Of a stretch of 64,000 bases of DNA, positions 53,012 through 63,199 are shown piece by piece. The stretch comes from Siphonodentalium dalli. Its lineage: Eukaryota; Mollusca; Scaphopoda; Gadilida; Siphonodentaliidae. The position numbers and the translations under genes are program-made. Numbering within the stretch: the first letter of the stretch is position 1; each line of letters starts with the position of its first letter. The stretch covers positions 117,975,509 to 118,039,508 of the forward strand of contig CP136068.1 in the NCBI GenBank assembly GCA_032622095.1. Reading direction: 5' to 3'. The notes beneath the pieces were generated by a model. The model searched no databases. It had not been told where the DNA came from and was given only the letters and a program-made list of their open reading frames with translations.

Positions 53012-53362
53012 GCCTGAATTTATTGTGTCTGACATTGGCAGAATGAGGTCCCCATCTGGGGAACTCATTCTTCTTAGCCCTCAACTGCTATGGGAGACCT
53101 AGGATCAGACTGAAGTTCCCCAGTTGAAGATCGTGATGTTCACCCATTAGTCACCTCGATTGTGCAAATAAGGGGATATAGAAGGGAAAAAGTAACTAAA
53201 AACAATGTTAATTTGAGACTATATATACTTCCCAGAAGATGGGGCTCAAGCAGAATGAAGTCCCCAGAGGGTGAATTTGGAGATGCTAGCCGTGCAGAAT
53301 AGCGACACTAAATTCACCATCTGGGGACCTCATTCTGCAAATGTCAGACACGCTAAATTCAG
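53012..53362. mobile_element. hAT-type MITE, 'CAAGCCTTG' family (duplicated with its host)
   Basis: CAAGCCTGAATTTATTGTGT ... cacgctaaattcagg. Right terminus eroded. An identical relative at 54,436-54,787 lies in the second duplicated unit. Confidence 0.7.
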
Positions 53363-54435
53363 GATTTACATTTTCTAATTGGAATTTTTTTTGCCAAATT
53401 CTTTTAGAAGTTGCAAAATGCTACTGGTTCCTAAATTTGACCTAAATCAAAATCAAATAGTTTATTATATCCGTCCATTACTTTTGGTTCTGGAGGTTTC
53501 CACAAATAGGATTATGTGAAATAGGATTAATAACATATTATGTAAACAACAGCGTAAACATATTTAAGTGACACAGAAAATATGTATTATAAAACAATAA
53601 ACCAATCATCGAACACTGTACAGTAATAGTGTGATGGTCACTGAGAGCTTTCTGATGAATGGAAACAAGCCATATTTCCGACTAAATCCTGAAAAATTAC
53701 CCATAATTCTGCTGTGGTTAAGGAGTCGATTATTTAGGGCATTACTGTATGTGTGTCTCAATCTGGCTATTATACTGACTCACCAATCTCAAATATACAA
53801 ATTGAGCCTACCCTTCAACAAACTTAAAACATGAGTATTAATCAGAAATATAAACTTGGTTAGTCATGGTTAATTGAAATTAAATGCAGAAAAGCATAAA
53901 TAAAGTACATGTAATTAGTTCATTAAACATATTAACATATTAATATATATATAATCACCAGGATGGCTAGAGCGCTCACCTGATCAAAATGAAAAATGAA
54001 GAACAACTACCTTACTGGTATTTAAATTCGCGCAGTTTTATATTCGGACACTTTCCGCAAAATCAAAACTGACAAACAGATATGTTCATAACAATCATTT
54101 ATATATATCGATAGGCTGCTGACTTTAAAAATGTCACTTCCATTGACACACAAACCCATTTGGTCTAAAAAACTTATTTGCATGAACTATATTGATTATA
54201 AATGTAGTCAGTGAATTTATACAGATAACACAAAGACATATCAGAAGAAAAGTGAGAGCATCAGGCAAAATGAAAGGCAAAATGAAACAGTTTGTCTGAA
54301 AAAAAATAAAATCTATTTAAATAGTAAAATGGTTCAAATAAACAAGTTTTATCTGGTCATAATCAGGGTCATAATCCCACCCAAAATTTAACCAAATAAC
54401 TATATGTGTGGCTAGCAGGGTCCACGCTGACCCCA

Positions 54436-54787
54436 AGCCTGAATTTATTGTGTCTGACATTGGCAGAATGAGGTCCCCATCTGGGGAACTCATTCTTCTT
54501 AGCCCTCAACTGCTATGGGAGACCTAGGATCAGACTGAAGTTCCCCAGTTGAAGATCGTGATGTTCACCCATTAGTCACCTCGATTGGGCAAATAAGGGG
54601 ATATAGAAGGGAAAAAGTAACTAAAAACAATGTTAATTTGAGACTATATATACTTCCCAGAAGATGGGGCTCAAGCAGAATGAAGTCCCCAGAGGGTGAA
54701 TTTGGAGATGCTAGCCTTGCAGAATAGCGACACTAAATTCACCATCTGGGGACCTCATTCTGCAAATGTCAGACACGCTAAATTCAG
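54436..54787. mobile_element. hAT-type MITE, second copy in the duplicated unit
   Basis: Same element as 53,012-53,362 at an offset of 1,424-1,425 bp, so it was copied by the tandem duplication and not by transposition. Confidence 0.7.
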
Positions 54788-55570
54788 GATTTACATTTTC
54801 TAATTGGAAATTTTTTTGCCAAATTCTTTTAGAAGTTGCAAAATGCTACTGGTTCCTAAATTTGACCTAAATCAAAATCAAATAGTTTATTATATCCGTC
54901 CATTACTTTTGGTTCTGGAGGTTTCCACAAATAGGATTATGTGAAATAGGATTAATTACATATTATGTAAACAACAGCGTAAACATATTTAAGTGACACA
55001 GAAAATATGTATTATAAAACAATAAACCAATCATCGAACACTGTACAGTAATAGTGTGATGGTCACTGAGAGCTTTCTGATGAATGGAAACAAGCCATAT
55101 TTCCGACTAAATCCTGAAAAATTACCCATAATTCTGCTGTGGTTAAGGAGTCGATTATTTAGGGCATTACTGTTGTTGCCTACTTCATCCAAAAGAGCAC
55201 TTTGAAACAAAGAGAATTCGATATGTAAACACCACATGCACCATGTATAAGGGGGTGGCAGGAAGACAGTCTATATTGGACTAAGCCGTCCCCTATCAAT
55301 ATACCACGTGTATATTGGAAATAAATTATCCTATCCTATAATCCTTGCATCTGTCAATACTATAAATGCAATCAGATTAACTAAATTTCCAAATCTTATA
55401 ACCCACCACTAATTTTGAGGGTTTACTGAATTATTGGTATTAATTGAGCGACCAATAGTTTCAACTTAATTGGAGAATCGCAAACAATTTCATATGGCCA
55501 TCTTCTGAAAGCACTCTCAATGGTGAACCTCCTTACCAAATTTCATTTAGATCAGATAAACCGTGGCTGA

Positions 55571-56107
55571 GATATCTGCAAGCCTGCAAATAGTGTCTGT
55601 CATATGCAGAATGAGGTCACTAGAGGGTGAATTTAGTGAGGCTATCCCACACTGTGGGCTAGCATCACCAAATTTACCTTCTTGGAACGTCATTCTGCTT
55701 AGGCCTCAACTGCTATGGGAGACCTAGGAGTCCCCACAGTTGAAGTTGGTGATGTTCACCCATTATTCACCTAGATTATGTAATTTATCTTCTGCAAATT
55801 AGAGGCTATAGAAAATCAACAGAAGAGAAAAAGTAACTAAAAACAATGTTAATTTGAGACTTCCCAGAAGATGAAGCCTAAGCAGAATGAGGTCCCCAGA
55901 GGGTGAATTTGGTGATGCTAGCCCAGTGCGGGATAGCATCACTAAATTCACCCTCTGGGGACCTCATTCTGCTTACACCTCAGCAGAATGAGGTTCCCAG
56001 AGGGTGAATTTGGTGATGCTAGCCCGCTATGCGCAGTAGCATCACTAATTCACCCTCTGGGGACCTAATTCTGCAAATGACAGACACGCTATTTCAAGGC
56101 TATTTGA
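55571..56107. mobile_element. hAT-type MITE, 'CAAGCCTTG' family, abutting the ACP2-like stop codon
   Basis: CAAGCCTGCAAATAGTGTCT ... cacgctatttcaaggc. It holds three GGTGAATTT foldbacks. The right end is 15-20 bp from the TAA of the ACP2-like gene, so the transcript's 3' UTR must run into it or end at once. Confidence 0.72.
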
Positions 56108-56121
56108 ATTTGCTATCCAGC

Positions 56122-56288
56122 TTAACTGTACTTGTCTATATCATCTTCATCGTCGTCGAATGTATTCACTGGCAAGACTCGATACTTATTAAAATCTTTC
56201 TTCTTACGCCGCACCATAACAAAGGAAAGAATGGTAATAAGAACTAACACAACTATAGCTAATGACACGACAGCTGCAACCTGGGCAC
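56122..56288 (-). CDS. ACP2: ACP2-like last coding exon (TM segment and tail)
   Basis: Acceptor attttgtttcag; 54 codons to TAA at 56124-56122. It encodes AQVAAVVSLAIVVLVLITIL, then SFVMVRRKKKDFNKYRVL, then an acidic TFDDDEDD stretch and DKYS. The YRVL lies about 9 residues after the last membrane-proximal basic residues, typical spacing for AP-2/AP-1-recognised lysosomal sorting signals. A hAT-type MITE arm begins less than 20 bp after the stop. Confidence 0.87.
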
Positions 56289-59200
56289 CTGAAACAAAAT
56301 TAGAAATATGTCATTCATTTAACCCTTTACCCAACAGAACAGCCCTGTGCCAATGCATTCTCTTATATATGCGAGTCGACCATAGGTCGCCTCGCATATA
56401 TAAGAGAATGCATTGGCTTAACACATTAAAAATTATAAAATTGTTAAAGAATGTAAGAAAAAATGGTAAAAAGTGTTAAAAAATGATTTTTTTTAGGCCA
56501 ATGCATTCTCTTATATATGCGAGGCGACATATGGTCGATTCGCATATATAAGAGAATGCATTGGCACAGGGCATAACTGTAACTATCACAATGTGGTCAA
56601 GGAGCCGGTTCCAATGATACCCATATTTGTATGGTTCTATTGTGACAGACCGAAGATATTTTAGGCTGTTTAAGCTTTAATTGGCCGGTTTTGGCCGGTT
56701 TGTTGGGTAAAGGGTTAAACCTTTCATGGTGGGAGCTTCCTGAAATTTTGCAAAAACCCTGTTCCAATGTATTCTTGGATATATGTGTGTCTCCCATAGG
56801 GAGCCTCGCATATATAAGAGTATACATTGGTCTAACAATATTTACATTAACCAGTGCATTCTCTTATATATGCGAGGCTCCCTATTGGAGACTTGCATAT
56901 AAAAGTTAATGCACTGGCACAGGATCTTTAATCTGTCCGAACCAAACAAGTTTTGTTGACACCTTTATCAGTTGATGATGTAGCATTCTGGTTGTCAATT
57001 TTTCCTTTGTGGATGCTCCGATCAGTTATACTACAGGCTCTAAGCGAATCATAATGCAATAAGTATATGTATAAAGTCCAGATAAAGGGACCAATTGTCA
57101 TTAATATAAAATGATTTATTAGCTCATTCCATAGCTTTCGGCCATAGGCCTTCGTCAGTGGAAAACGATTAACACAGTAAAGTCTACATGTTGCTCTGAC
57201 ATCAACTCAGACGGATAACGTACGTTCATTGAGTTTGTTTACCTGACGTCATGTACGTTAGTGATCGATTTCAATACAAATGGACATTCACTTCTAGATA
57301 TGAAGGTAGTCGTGTTAGAGTATGCTAGTGGGAGTCGCTACTTCAGACTTATAAAAGAGAATGGTTGGATACGCCGGCTAAGAACGTGCTACGGGGTTGG
57401 ATTCAACACTAAAATCAACAACATTGGCGCCAGGTAATTTGGCGCAAAATGAAATCGATCACTAACGTACATGACGTCAGGTAAACAAACTCAATGAACG
57501 TACGTTATCCGTCTGGCATTTACGAATGAGTTGATGTCAGAGCAACATGTAGACTTTACTGTGTTAATCGTTTTCCACTGACGAAGGCCTATGGCCGAAA
57601 GCTATGGAATGAGCTAATAAATCACATTACATAATGCAATATATTTTTTTCAATAAACAATATTACTGAACCTGTTTTGATTTTGCAGATGTCATAATTA
57701 ATTCCTTGAGATGTCGCCAGGCCTCTGAGAGGTAAAACCTCTAGGCTGGTTCCCAAGCCTGCAAATAGTGTGTCTGTCATTTGCAGAATGAGGTCCCCAT
57801 AGGGTTAATTTAGTGACGCTACCCCACATAGTGGGCTATCTTCACTAAATTCACCCTCTGGGGACCTCATTCTGCTTAGGCCCTCAACTGCTATGGCAGA
57901 CCTAGGATCAGATTGAAGTTCCCCAGTTGATGTTGGTGATGTTCACCCATTGGGCGCCTCGATTATGGATTTTATGTTCTGCAAATTAGGGGATATAGAA
58001 ACTTCCCAGATGGGAAAACGTAACTAAAAACAATGTTAATTTGATACCATAGATACTTCCCAGAAGATGAGGCCTAAGCAGAATGAGGTCCCCAGAGGGT
58101 GAATTTAGTTATGCTAGCCCGCTATGTAGGATAGCGTCACTAAATTCACCTTCTGGGGACCTCATTCTGCAAATGACAGACAAGCTATTTGCAGGCTTGC
58201 TGGTTCCTGCACTCAATTTTCCTCAATTCTGGGCTATAACCAAATTATAATGAGTTGTGCTGTTATCACAAGGAAAATTTTCAAACAGAGACGCTATTTT
58301 GTATAGTCAACATTATGTTACACCTAATTGAATTAAAGTGTCAATGACACTGTAGCTCAACTTGGGTAGGCGTTAATTTTATGCTGAACAGTCAATAGCA
58401 TGATAAAGAAGGAAAGTCAAAAAGTTTCAGTAAATGGATTGTATTGTGTAAATGAAATTAATTTCATTTCAAACATTTCTCAACTAAATGTGGGCTGCAG
58501 GGTTTGCCGATGGATTCAAATGTGAAATCCAAGATGGCTCCAGGCGCCCATGTTTTAAAAAAAAATTTGGAAGAATTGGACAGCTTTCATCAAGAGGTAA
58601 CCATATGAAGTTTGGATGAGGGATGAGGAATGAGGGATGTGGCGCCGAAGGATTTAAATAGTAAAATCCAAAATGGCCACTGGCAGTGGCATGTTTTTTA
58701 ACAAAATTTGGAAAATATCATTGGCTCCCATCTAGAGGTCACCCTGAAGATCCTTATGAAGTTTGGTGACAATCGGATGAGGGATGTGGCCTGTAGGTTG
58801 CGGCAAAGGATTTAGTCATGCAAAGAATAAAATCCAAGATGGCCGCTGGTAACCGTGTATTTAAAAAAAATTCCGAAAACATCGTTGGCTTCTATCTAGA
58901 GGTCACCCCGAAGATTCTTATGAAGTTTGGTGACTATAGGATGTGGGATGCGGCCTGTAGGTTGTGCCGAAGGATTTAGTCATGCAAAGAGTACAATCCA
59001 TGATGGACGCTGGCAGCCATGTTTATCAATTAATTTCGGAAAAAATCGACGGCTCCCATCTAGAGGTCACCCTGAAAATGCATATAAAGTCTGGTGATGA
59101 TAGGACAAGGGATGTGGTCTGTAGGGTGCGCCAAAGGATTTAGTCATGCAAAGAGTAAAATACAACATGGCTACCTGCGGCCATGTTTTTAATCGAAAAT

Positions 59201-60443
59201 TGTTTAAATTTGATAGCGCTCATCGAGAGGTGATCCTAATCATACCTGTTAATTTCTAAAATATTTCTTAGATATATGCGGGCTGCAGGGTGTGCTGATG
59301 GATTCAAATTTGAAATCCAAGATGGCTGCTGTTTTTTATGGAATTACAGAAATAATCGATTGCTCCCATCTAGAGGTCACCCCGAAGACCTGTATGAAGT
59401 TTGATGATGATCGAATGATGGATGTGGCCTGTAGTGTGTGAACAAAGGATTTAGTCATGCAAAGAGTAAAATCCAAGATGGCTGCTAGCGTCCATGCTTT
59501 TTAACAAATTTCGTAAATAATCGATGGCTCCCATGTAGAGGTCAACCAAAAGATCAATATGCAGTTTGGTGGCGATTAGATGAGGAATGTGGTCTGTAGG
59601 GTGTGCCAAATGATTTAGTCATACAAAGAGTAAAATTCAAGATGGCTACCAGTGGCCATGTTTTTCATAAAAAAATCGCTAAAATTCGACAGCTCCCATC
59701 TGGAGGTGATCCTAAACACGCCTGTAAATTTTCAAAACATTTCTCCAATAAATGCGGACTGCAGGGTGTGCCAATAGATTCAAATTTGAAATCCAAAATT
59801 GCTGCTTGAGGCAGCTGCTTGAGGCCCAAGTTTTTTAAGGAATTTAGGAAAAAAATTGATGGCTCCCATCTAGGGGTCACCCCAAAGATCCATATGAATT
59901 TGGTAATGATCGGATGAGGAATGCGGCCTGTAGGGTGAGCCAAAGGAAATTGTTGATGGACGCACAGACGAATGCATGCAAACACGACGGACGCCTATAG
60001 CTTAAACTTTACAAAGTAAATTTGAGCTAAAAAGTAAACAAGGAGATATTTTATTGTTGGCTCGGTCGCGGACAATTTCTGCCAATCTACTTTCGGTTCA
60101 TCAACCAGGTTTGAAGATCGTCATAGATGGAAAACCATTTTTGTCTTTTATTTTCTGAGAGGGATTCACGCTACACCAGATAGTTGATAATACAGTTGTT
60201 CATTAATGTAATTATAAGCAATCAACATCGTTTTTAGCAGAATTATAAGTATGTTGTTAATCCACTAACATTTCTATATGCTCATGAATCCATTGAACAA
60301 CAACTTGATTTCAGAGATATACTTACTTGGATGGCCATATCCCGTAGCTACAGTCACAACACCACACTCAACCAAAATGTCATCCGGAATGTATTTTTGA
60401 GAGAGTGCCTTAAATTCCTTAAACGGGCAGGAAAATTCACAAC
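56122..60443 (-). CDS. ACP2: Lysosomal acid phosphatase-like (histidine phosphatase), C-terminal exons; 5' end off-window
   Basis: Two minus-strand exons, 60443-60327 and 56288-56122, encode the last 93 residues or so of a type I membrane protein. The luminal part has GCEFSCPFKEF followed by IPDDILVEC. The cysteine spacing (C-x3-CP-x3-F-x2-L, and 22 residues from CP to EC) is identical to prostatic and lysosomal acid phosphatases. A hydrophobic span (about 22 residues), a basic stop RRKKK and a short tail KYRVLPVNTFDDDEDDIDKYS-type with a YRVL (YxxPhi) signal follow, as ACP2 has a tyrosine-based GYRHV tail. The catalytic RHGxRxP part must lie right of the window. Function is inferred from family; only the C-terminus is seen. 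Confidence 0.82.
56323..56714. mobile_element. TTAA MITE, 'ACCCAACA' type
   Basis: TTAA at 56319-56322 and 56715-56718; 392 bp; opposite orientation to 26695-27087, with the same ends and paired palindromes. It is the uninterrupted reference for the split copy at 6379-8087. It starts 35 bp upstream of the last ACP2-like exon. Confidence 0.86.
56719..56937. mobile_element. TTAA MITE, 'GGGAGCTTCC' type, sharing its TTAA with the neighbour
   Basis: ACCTTTCATGGTGGGAGCTT at the left, directly after TTAA 56715-56718; right end eroded. Two MITEs of different TIR families sit back to back on one TTAA. Confidence 0.65.
57119..57158 (-). ncRNA. Candidate hammerhead-like ribozyme core, left arm
   Basis: Minus-strand copy of the same motif (TCGTCAG at 57152-57158, TTTC at 57136-57139 on the plus strand). 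Core identical to the right arm; the sequence beyond the presumed cleavage point diverges. Confidence 0.42.
57578..57617 (+). ncRNA. Candidate hammerhead-like ribozyme core, right arm
   Basis: CTGACGA (57578-57584), stem-II hairpin AGGCC-TAT-GGCC, GAAA (57597-57600), then AGCT-type stem III: A-GCT ... AGC-T with cleavage-triplet-like CTA. Stem I is weak or absent in what I can fold by eye, so catalytic activity is doubtful. Confidence 0.42.
57753..58199. mobile_element. hAT-type MITE, 'CAAGCCTTG' family
   Basis: Perfect 8-bp duplication CTGGTTCC (57745-57752, 58200-58207). TIR CAAGCCTGCAAATAGTGTGT / mirror. Two internal foldbacks. Confidence 0.87.
58500..60035 (+). repeat. Nine-unit tandem-repeat element in the ACP2-like intron
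   Basis: Units of about 160 bp (starts near 58531, 58669, 58830, 58990, 59159, 59316, 59470, 59632, 59790) with tccaagatggc, ggctcccatctagaggtcac, and ggatttagtcatgcaaagag. Then gacgcacagacga...acgacggac, and a terminal hairpin tagcttaaactttac / gtaaatttgagcta at 59,998-60,030. Pearl-like plan. Confidence 0.78.
60327..60443 (-). CDS. ACP2: ACP2-like penultimate exon
   Basis: 117 bp, acceptor attttgcag, donor gtaagt, phase 1 to phase 1. It encodes CEFSCPFKEFKALSQKY, then IPDDILVECGVVTVATGYGHP. The preceding split codon gives Gly if the upstream exon ends in G, which would complete the GCxxSCP motif of acid phosphatases. Confidence 0.85.
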
Positions 60444-60884
60444 CTGCAAAATTTTAGAAAAGCTGAGAAACTACTGAAAACACAGAATTTCCATATATTT
60501 CCATAAAAATAATGGGTAGATCATCACCACTATGTGAGTTTCCGAGATCTGTATTCAAGTTGAGCTGTGTTTTCCAGGAAGTGTATCGGCATGTCCAGAG
60601 GACATGATCGTGTGCAACACAGATAATTAAGGCAGCAGGTCTTGAATATCAAACTTGGATGGTGATAACAATATAATCTAACAAGTGGTACGCTATCGCG
60701 TGGCATTTGCCCCTGACCGTAGCAATTCGGATTAAGCATGGACGAAACTGCGGATATCCGAGGAGGTCTATATGACCATTCCAAAAGAAGTTCGTACAGA
60801 AATGTTGACTAAAAAACCCAAAACAAGTGATCCGGAAACCCAAAAACAAGCGAAAATTCAAATTTTCTAAGTTGCAAAAAGGGC

Positions 60885-61385
60885 CATAACTCTGGCAAAA
60901 ATCATCAGATCATACCCAAATTCGCACTTGACATGTATTTTCATATAACTGAAATACGGGATTTGCAATCGTACCACCAAAGCTCACCCTATCATTTGGA
61001 AACCCAAAAAACAAGAGAAAAATTTAATTTTATAAGTCAAAAAAGGCCCATAACTCAGGTGAAAATGGGTGGACGAAACCCGCGCTATGCACGTAGCTGT
61101 TCCCCCATGCTGCTCTATCACCATACCAAATATCAGCTAAATCTGCCCAGCAGTTGCTGAACAATAATGCAAAATGTTTGTACGGATGGACAAAATTGAA
61201 TTCTCTATGTAAAAAAAGGGCCATAACTCAGGTGAAAATGGGTGGACGAAACCCGCGCTATGCATGTAGCTGTTCCCGCATGCTGCTCTATCACCATACC
61301 AAATATCAGCTAAATCTGCCCAGCGGTTGCTGAACAATAATGCAAAATGTTTGTACGGACGTACGGACAGAAGGACGAACAAATG
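60885..61385 (+). repeat. pearl/HINE-like element, gccataactc unit
   Basis: Three units of about 165 bp (60890, 61042, 61214). The last two are nearly identical (ggtgaaaatgggtggacgaa), ending acggacgtacggacagaagg. Terminal hairpin not found; flanked by the 'atgtggct' repeat. Confidence 0.72.
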
Positions 61386-62669
61386 GGTAGATATGTGGCT
61401 CCGACCTATGTGGCTAGAAATGGTAATGTGGCTTTAGTTTTTATGTGGCTTCTCAAGTAGCCATAAAATTTTATGTGGCTATCAAGTAGTAGATAGTGAT
61501 AAAACTCCAGATTATGGATTCATAACCTGTTGGAATTATAGCAGAAGCAACTGGGACAGTGGAATAGGAGAAACTGACAGGTCCGTGATTGGGTGGCTAG
61601 CCACATAAATGTCAGTCAGTGTCCGACATCTCCTATTGACAGGTCATGGATGTCTAAATCGATGGACTTTTTGTTTCCAAATTTTGAGTGACTACAAAAT
61701 TAAACAAGCTAGTGCACCGCTGGGCGGAGGTAACGCCCCCGACTGTACAATCAGAGAGGATTTTTCTTATTTTTGTGCAAATGCTTATTAAATGGCACTT
61801 TGTAAAGTTATGTTATTCATGAGTAAACAATCCAAAATCAAGTTATCATTTGGGGAAATCTTGTCCCCCCGGCTGGTCTATTAGCATACCAAAGATCAAC
61901 TGAATTGAGTTAGCGAAACCAAAGTTATGAGTTGAAACGTTCGTACGGACAATTTTCTAAGTCCAAAAAGGGGCGTAACTCGGGAAAAATTGGCGGACGA
62001 AACCGCAGTTATGGGGAAATCTTGTCCCTCCGGCTGGTCTATTAGCATACCAAAGATCAACTGAATTGAGTTAGCGAAACCAAAGTTATGAGTTGAAACG
62101 TTCGTACGGACAATTTTCTAAGTCCAAAAAGGGGCGTAACTCTGGAAAAAATGGGCGGACGAAACCGCAGTTATGGGGAAATCTTGTCCCCCCGGCTGGT
62201 CTATTAGCATACCAAAGATCAACTGAATTGAGTTAGCGAAACCAAAGTGTTGAGTTGAAACGTTCGGAAGGACGGAAGGACGGACGGACGGAAGGACGGA
62301 CGTACCAACAAATGGGTAGATATGTGGCTTCGACCTATGTGGCTAGAAATGGTTATGTGGCTTTAGTTTTTATGTGGCTTCTCAAGTAGCCATAAAATTT
62401 TAAGTGGCTATCAAGTAGTAGATAGTGATAAAACTCCAGATTATGGATTCATAACATGTTGGAATTATAGCAGAAGAAGCTGATTAAAACTCAAAAACTT
62501 GCTCACAGCAACTGGGACAGTGGAATAGGAGAAACTGACAGGTCCGTGATTGGGTGGCTAGCCACATAAATGTCTTGTCAGTGTCCGACATCTCCTATTG
62601 ACGGGTCATGGATGTCTAAATCGATGGACTTTTTTTTTCCAAATTTTGAGTGACTACAAAATTAAATAT
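61386..62669 (+). repeat. Direct duplication with 'atgtggct' motif, two copies about 930 bp apart
   Basis: 61386-61689 and 62316-62669 match closely (cctatgtggctagaaatggt ... tggatgtctaaatcgatgga). The second copy has a 40-bp insertion at about 62,478-62,517. Between them lies a three-unit array (61,900-62,316) ending in (GGAAGGAC)n/(GGACGGAC)n. Confidence 0.82.
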
Positions 62670-63110
62670 GCTGATTAGGCCAAATAGATCATTTTAGAAC
62701 GTCCATCTGAAAGCTGTTACGTGGCTAGCCACGCAACGGAAGTTATGCACATAAATATCCATTTTACACAATCTTAGCCACATAAGTAGTCATTAGTAAA
62801 CACGGATGGACGGAAGGACGGACGGACGGAAGGACGGACGGAGGGCTCCACTATATACCCCCAAATCTCCATCGGAGATCGGGGGCATAATAAGCTGATT
62901 AGGCTAAATAGATCATTTTTAAACGTCCATCTGAAAGCTGTTACGTGGCTAGCCACGCAACGGAAGTTATGCACATAAATATCCATTTTACACAATCTTA
63001 GCCACATAAGTAGTCATTAGTAAACACAGACGTATGTACATACGTACGGACGGACGGAGACGGAGACTATACACCCGCCGACTTCTAGTCGGGGGCATAA
63101 TAAATCTCAA
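62670..63110 (+). repeat. Duplicated tail segments with (GGAC)n and closing hairpins
   Basis: ctgattaggccaaatagatc...cattagtaaacac occurs at 62,670-62,800 and 62,893-63,025. Each copy is followed by a (GGAC)n-like run and then an actatanaccc hairpin: CCCCCAAATCTCC / GGAGATCGGGGG (62,849-62,885), and CCCGCCGACTT / AAGTCGGGGG-like (63,073-63,098). Confidence 0.75.
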
Positions 63111-63199
63111 CGATATGCCGATACTTTATGTTCCGTAAACACACGTACAATCATTGCTGACACAATATATATGCTACAATATGTCATAAAATACGTTGG

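Larger units (their letters stand above)
52317..55165 (+). repeat. Tandem duplication, two 1.42-kb units
   Basis: Units 52317-53740 and 53741-55165 are nearly identical (a handful of single-base differences, for example gattgtgc/gattgggc, gaaaatg/gaaaaatg, ggctc/gtctc). Each unit starts in the right arm of a CAGTAATGC MITE and contains one CAAGCCTG-type MITE. A third MITE arm closes the block at 55,060-55,172. Confidence 0.93.
57112..57624. mobile_element. Inverted-repeat retroelement-like fragment with hammerhead-like cores
   Basis: Arms 57112-57278 and 57446-57624 are almost exact reverse complements (tgatttattagctcattcca ...), with a 13-bp indel near 57,525. The centre (57,279-57,445) is unique. 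Each arm carries CTGACGA-AGGCCTATGGCC-GAAA, the layout of a hammerhead ribozyme core (CUGANGA, stem II, GAAA), as found in Penelope-like elements and retrozymes. Confidence 0.65.
56289..60326 (-). other. ACP2-like last intron
   Basis: 4.0 kb, phase 1. It holds two TTAA MITEs, the hammerhead-like inverted-repeat element, a hAT-type MITE and a nine-unit tandem array. No further exon was recognised. Confidence 0.8.
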
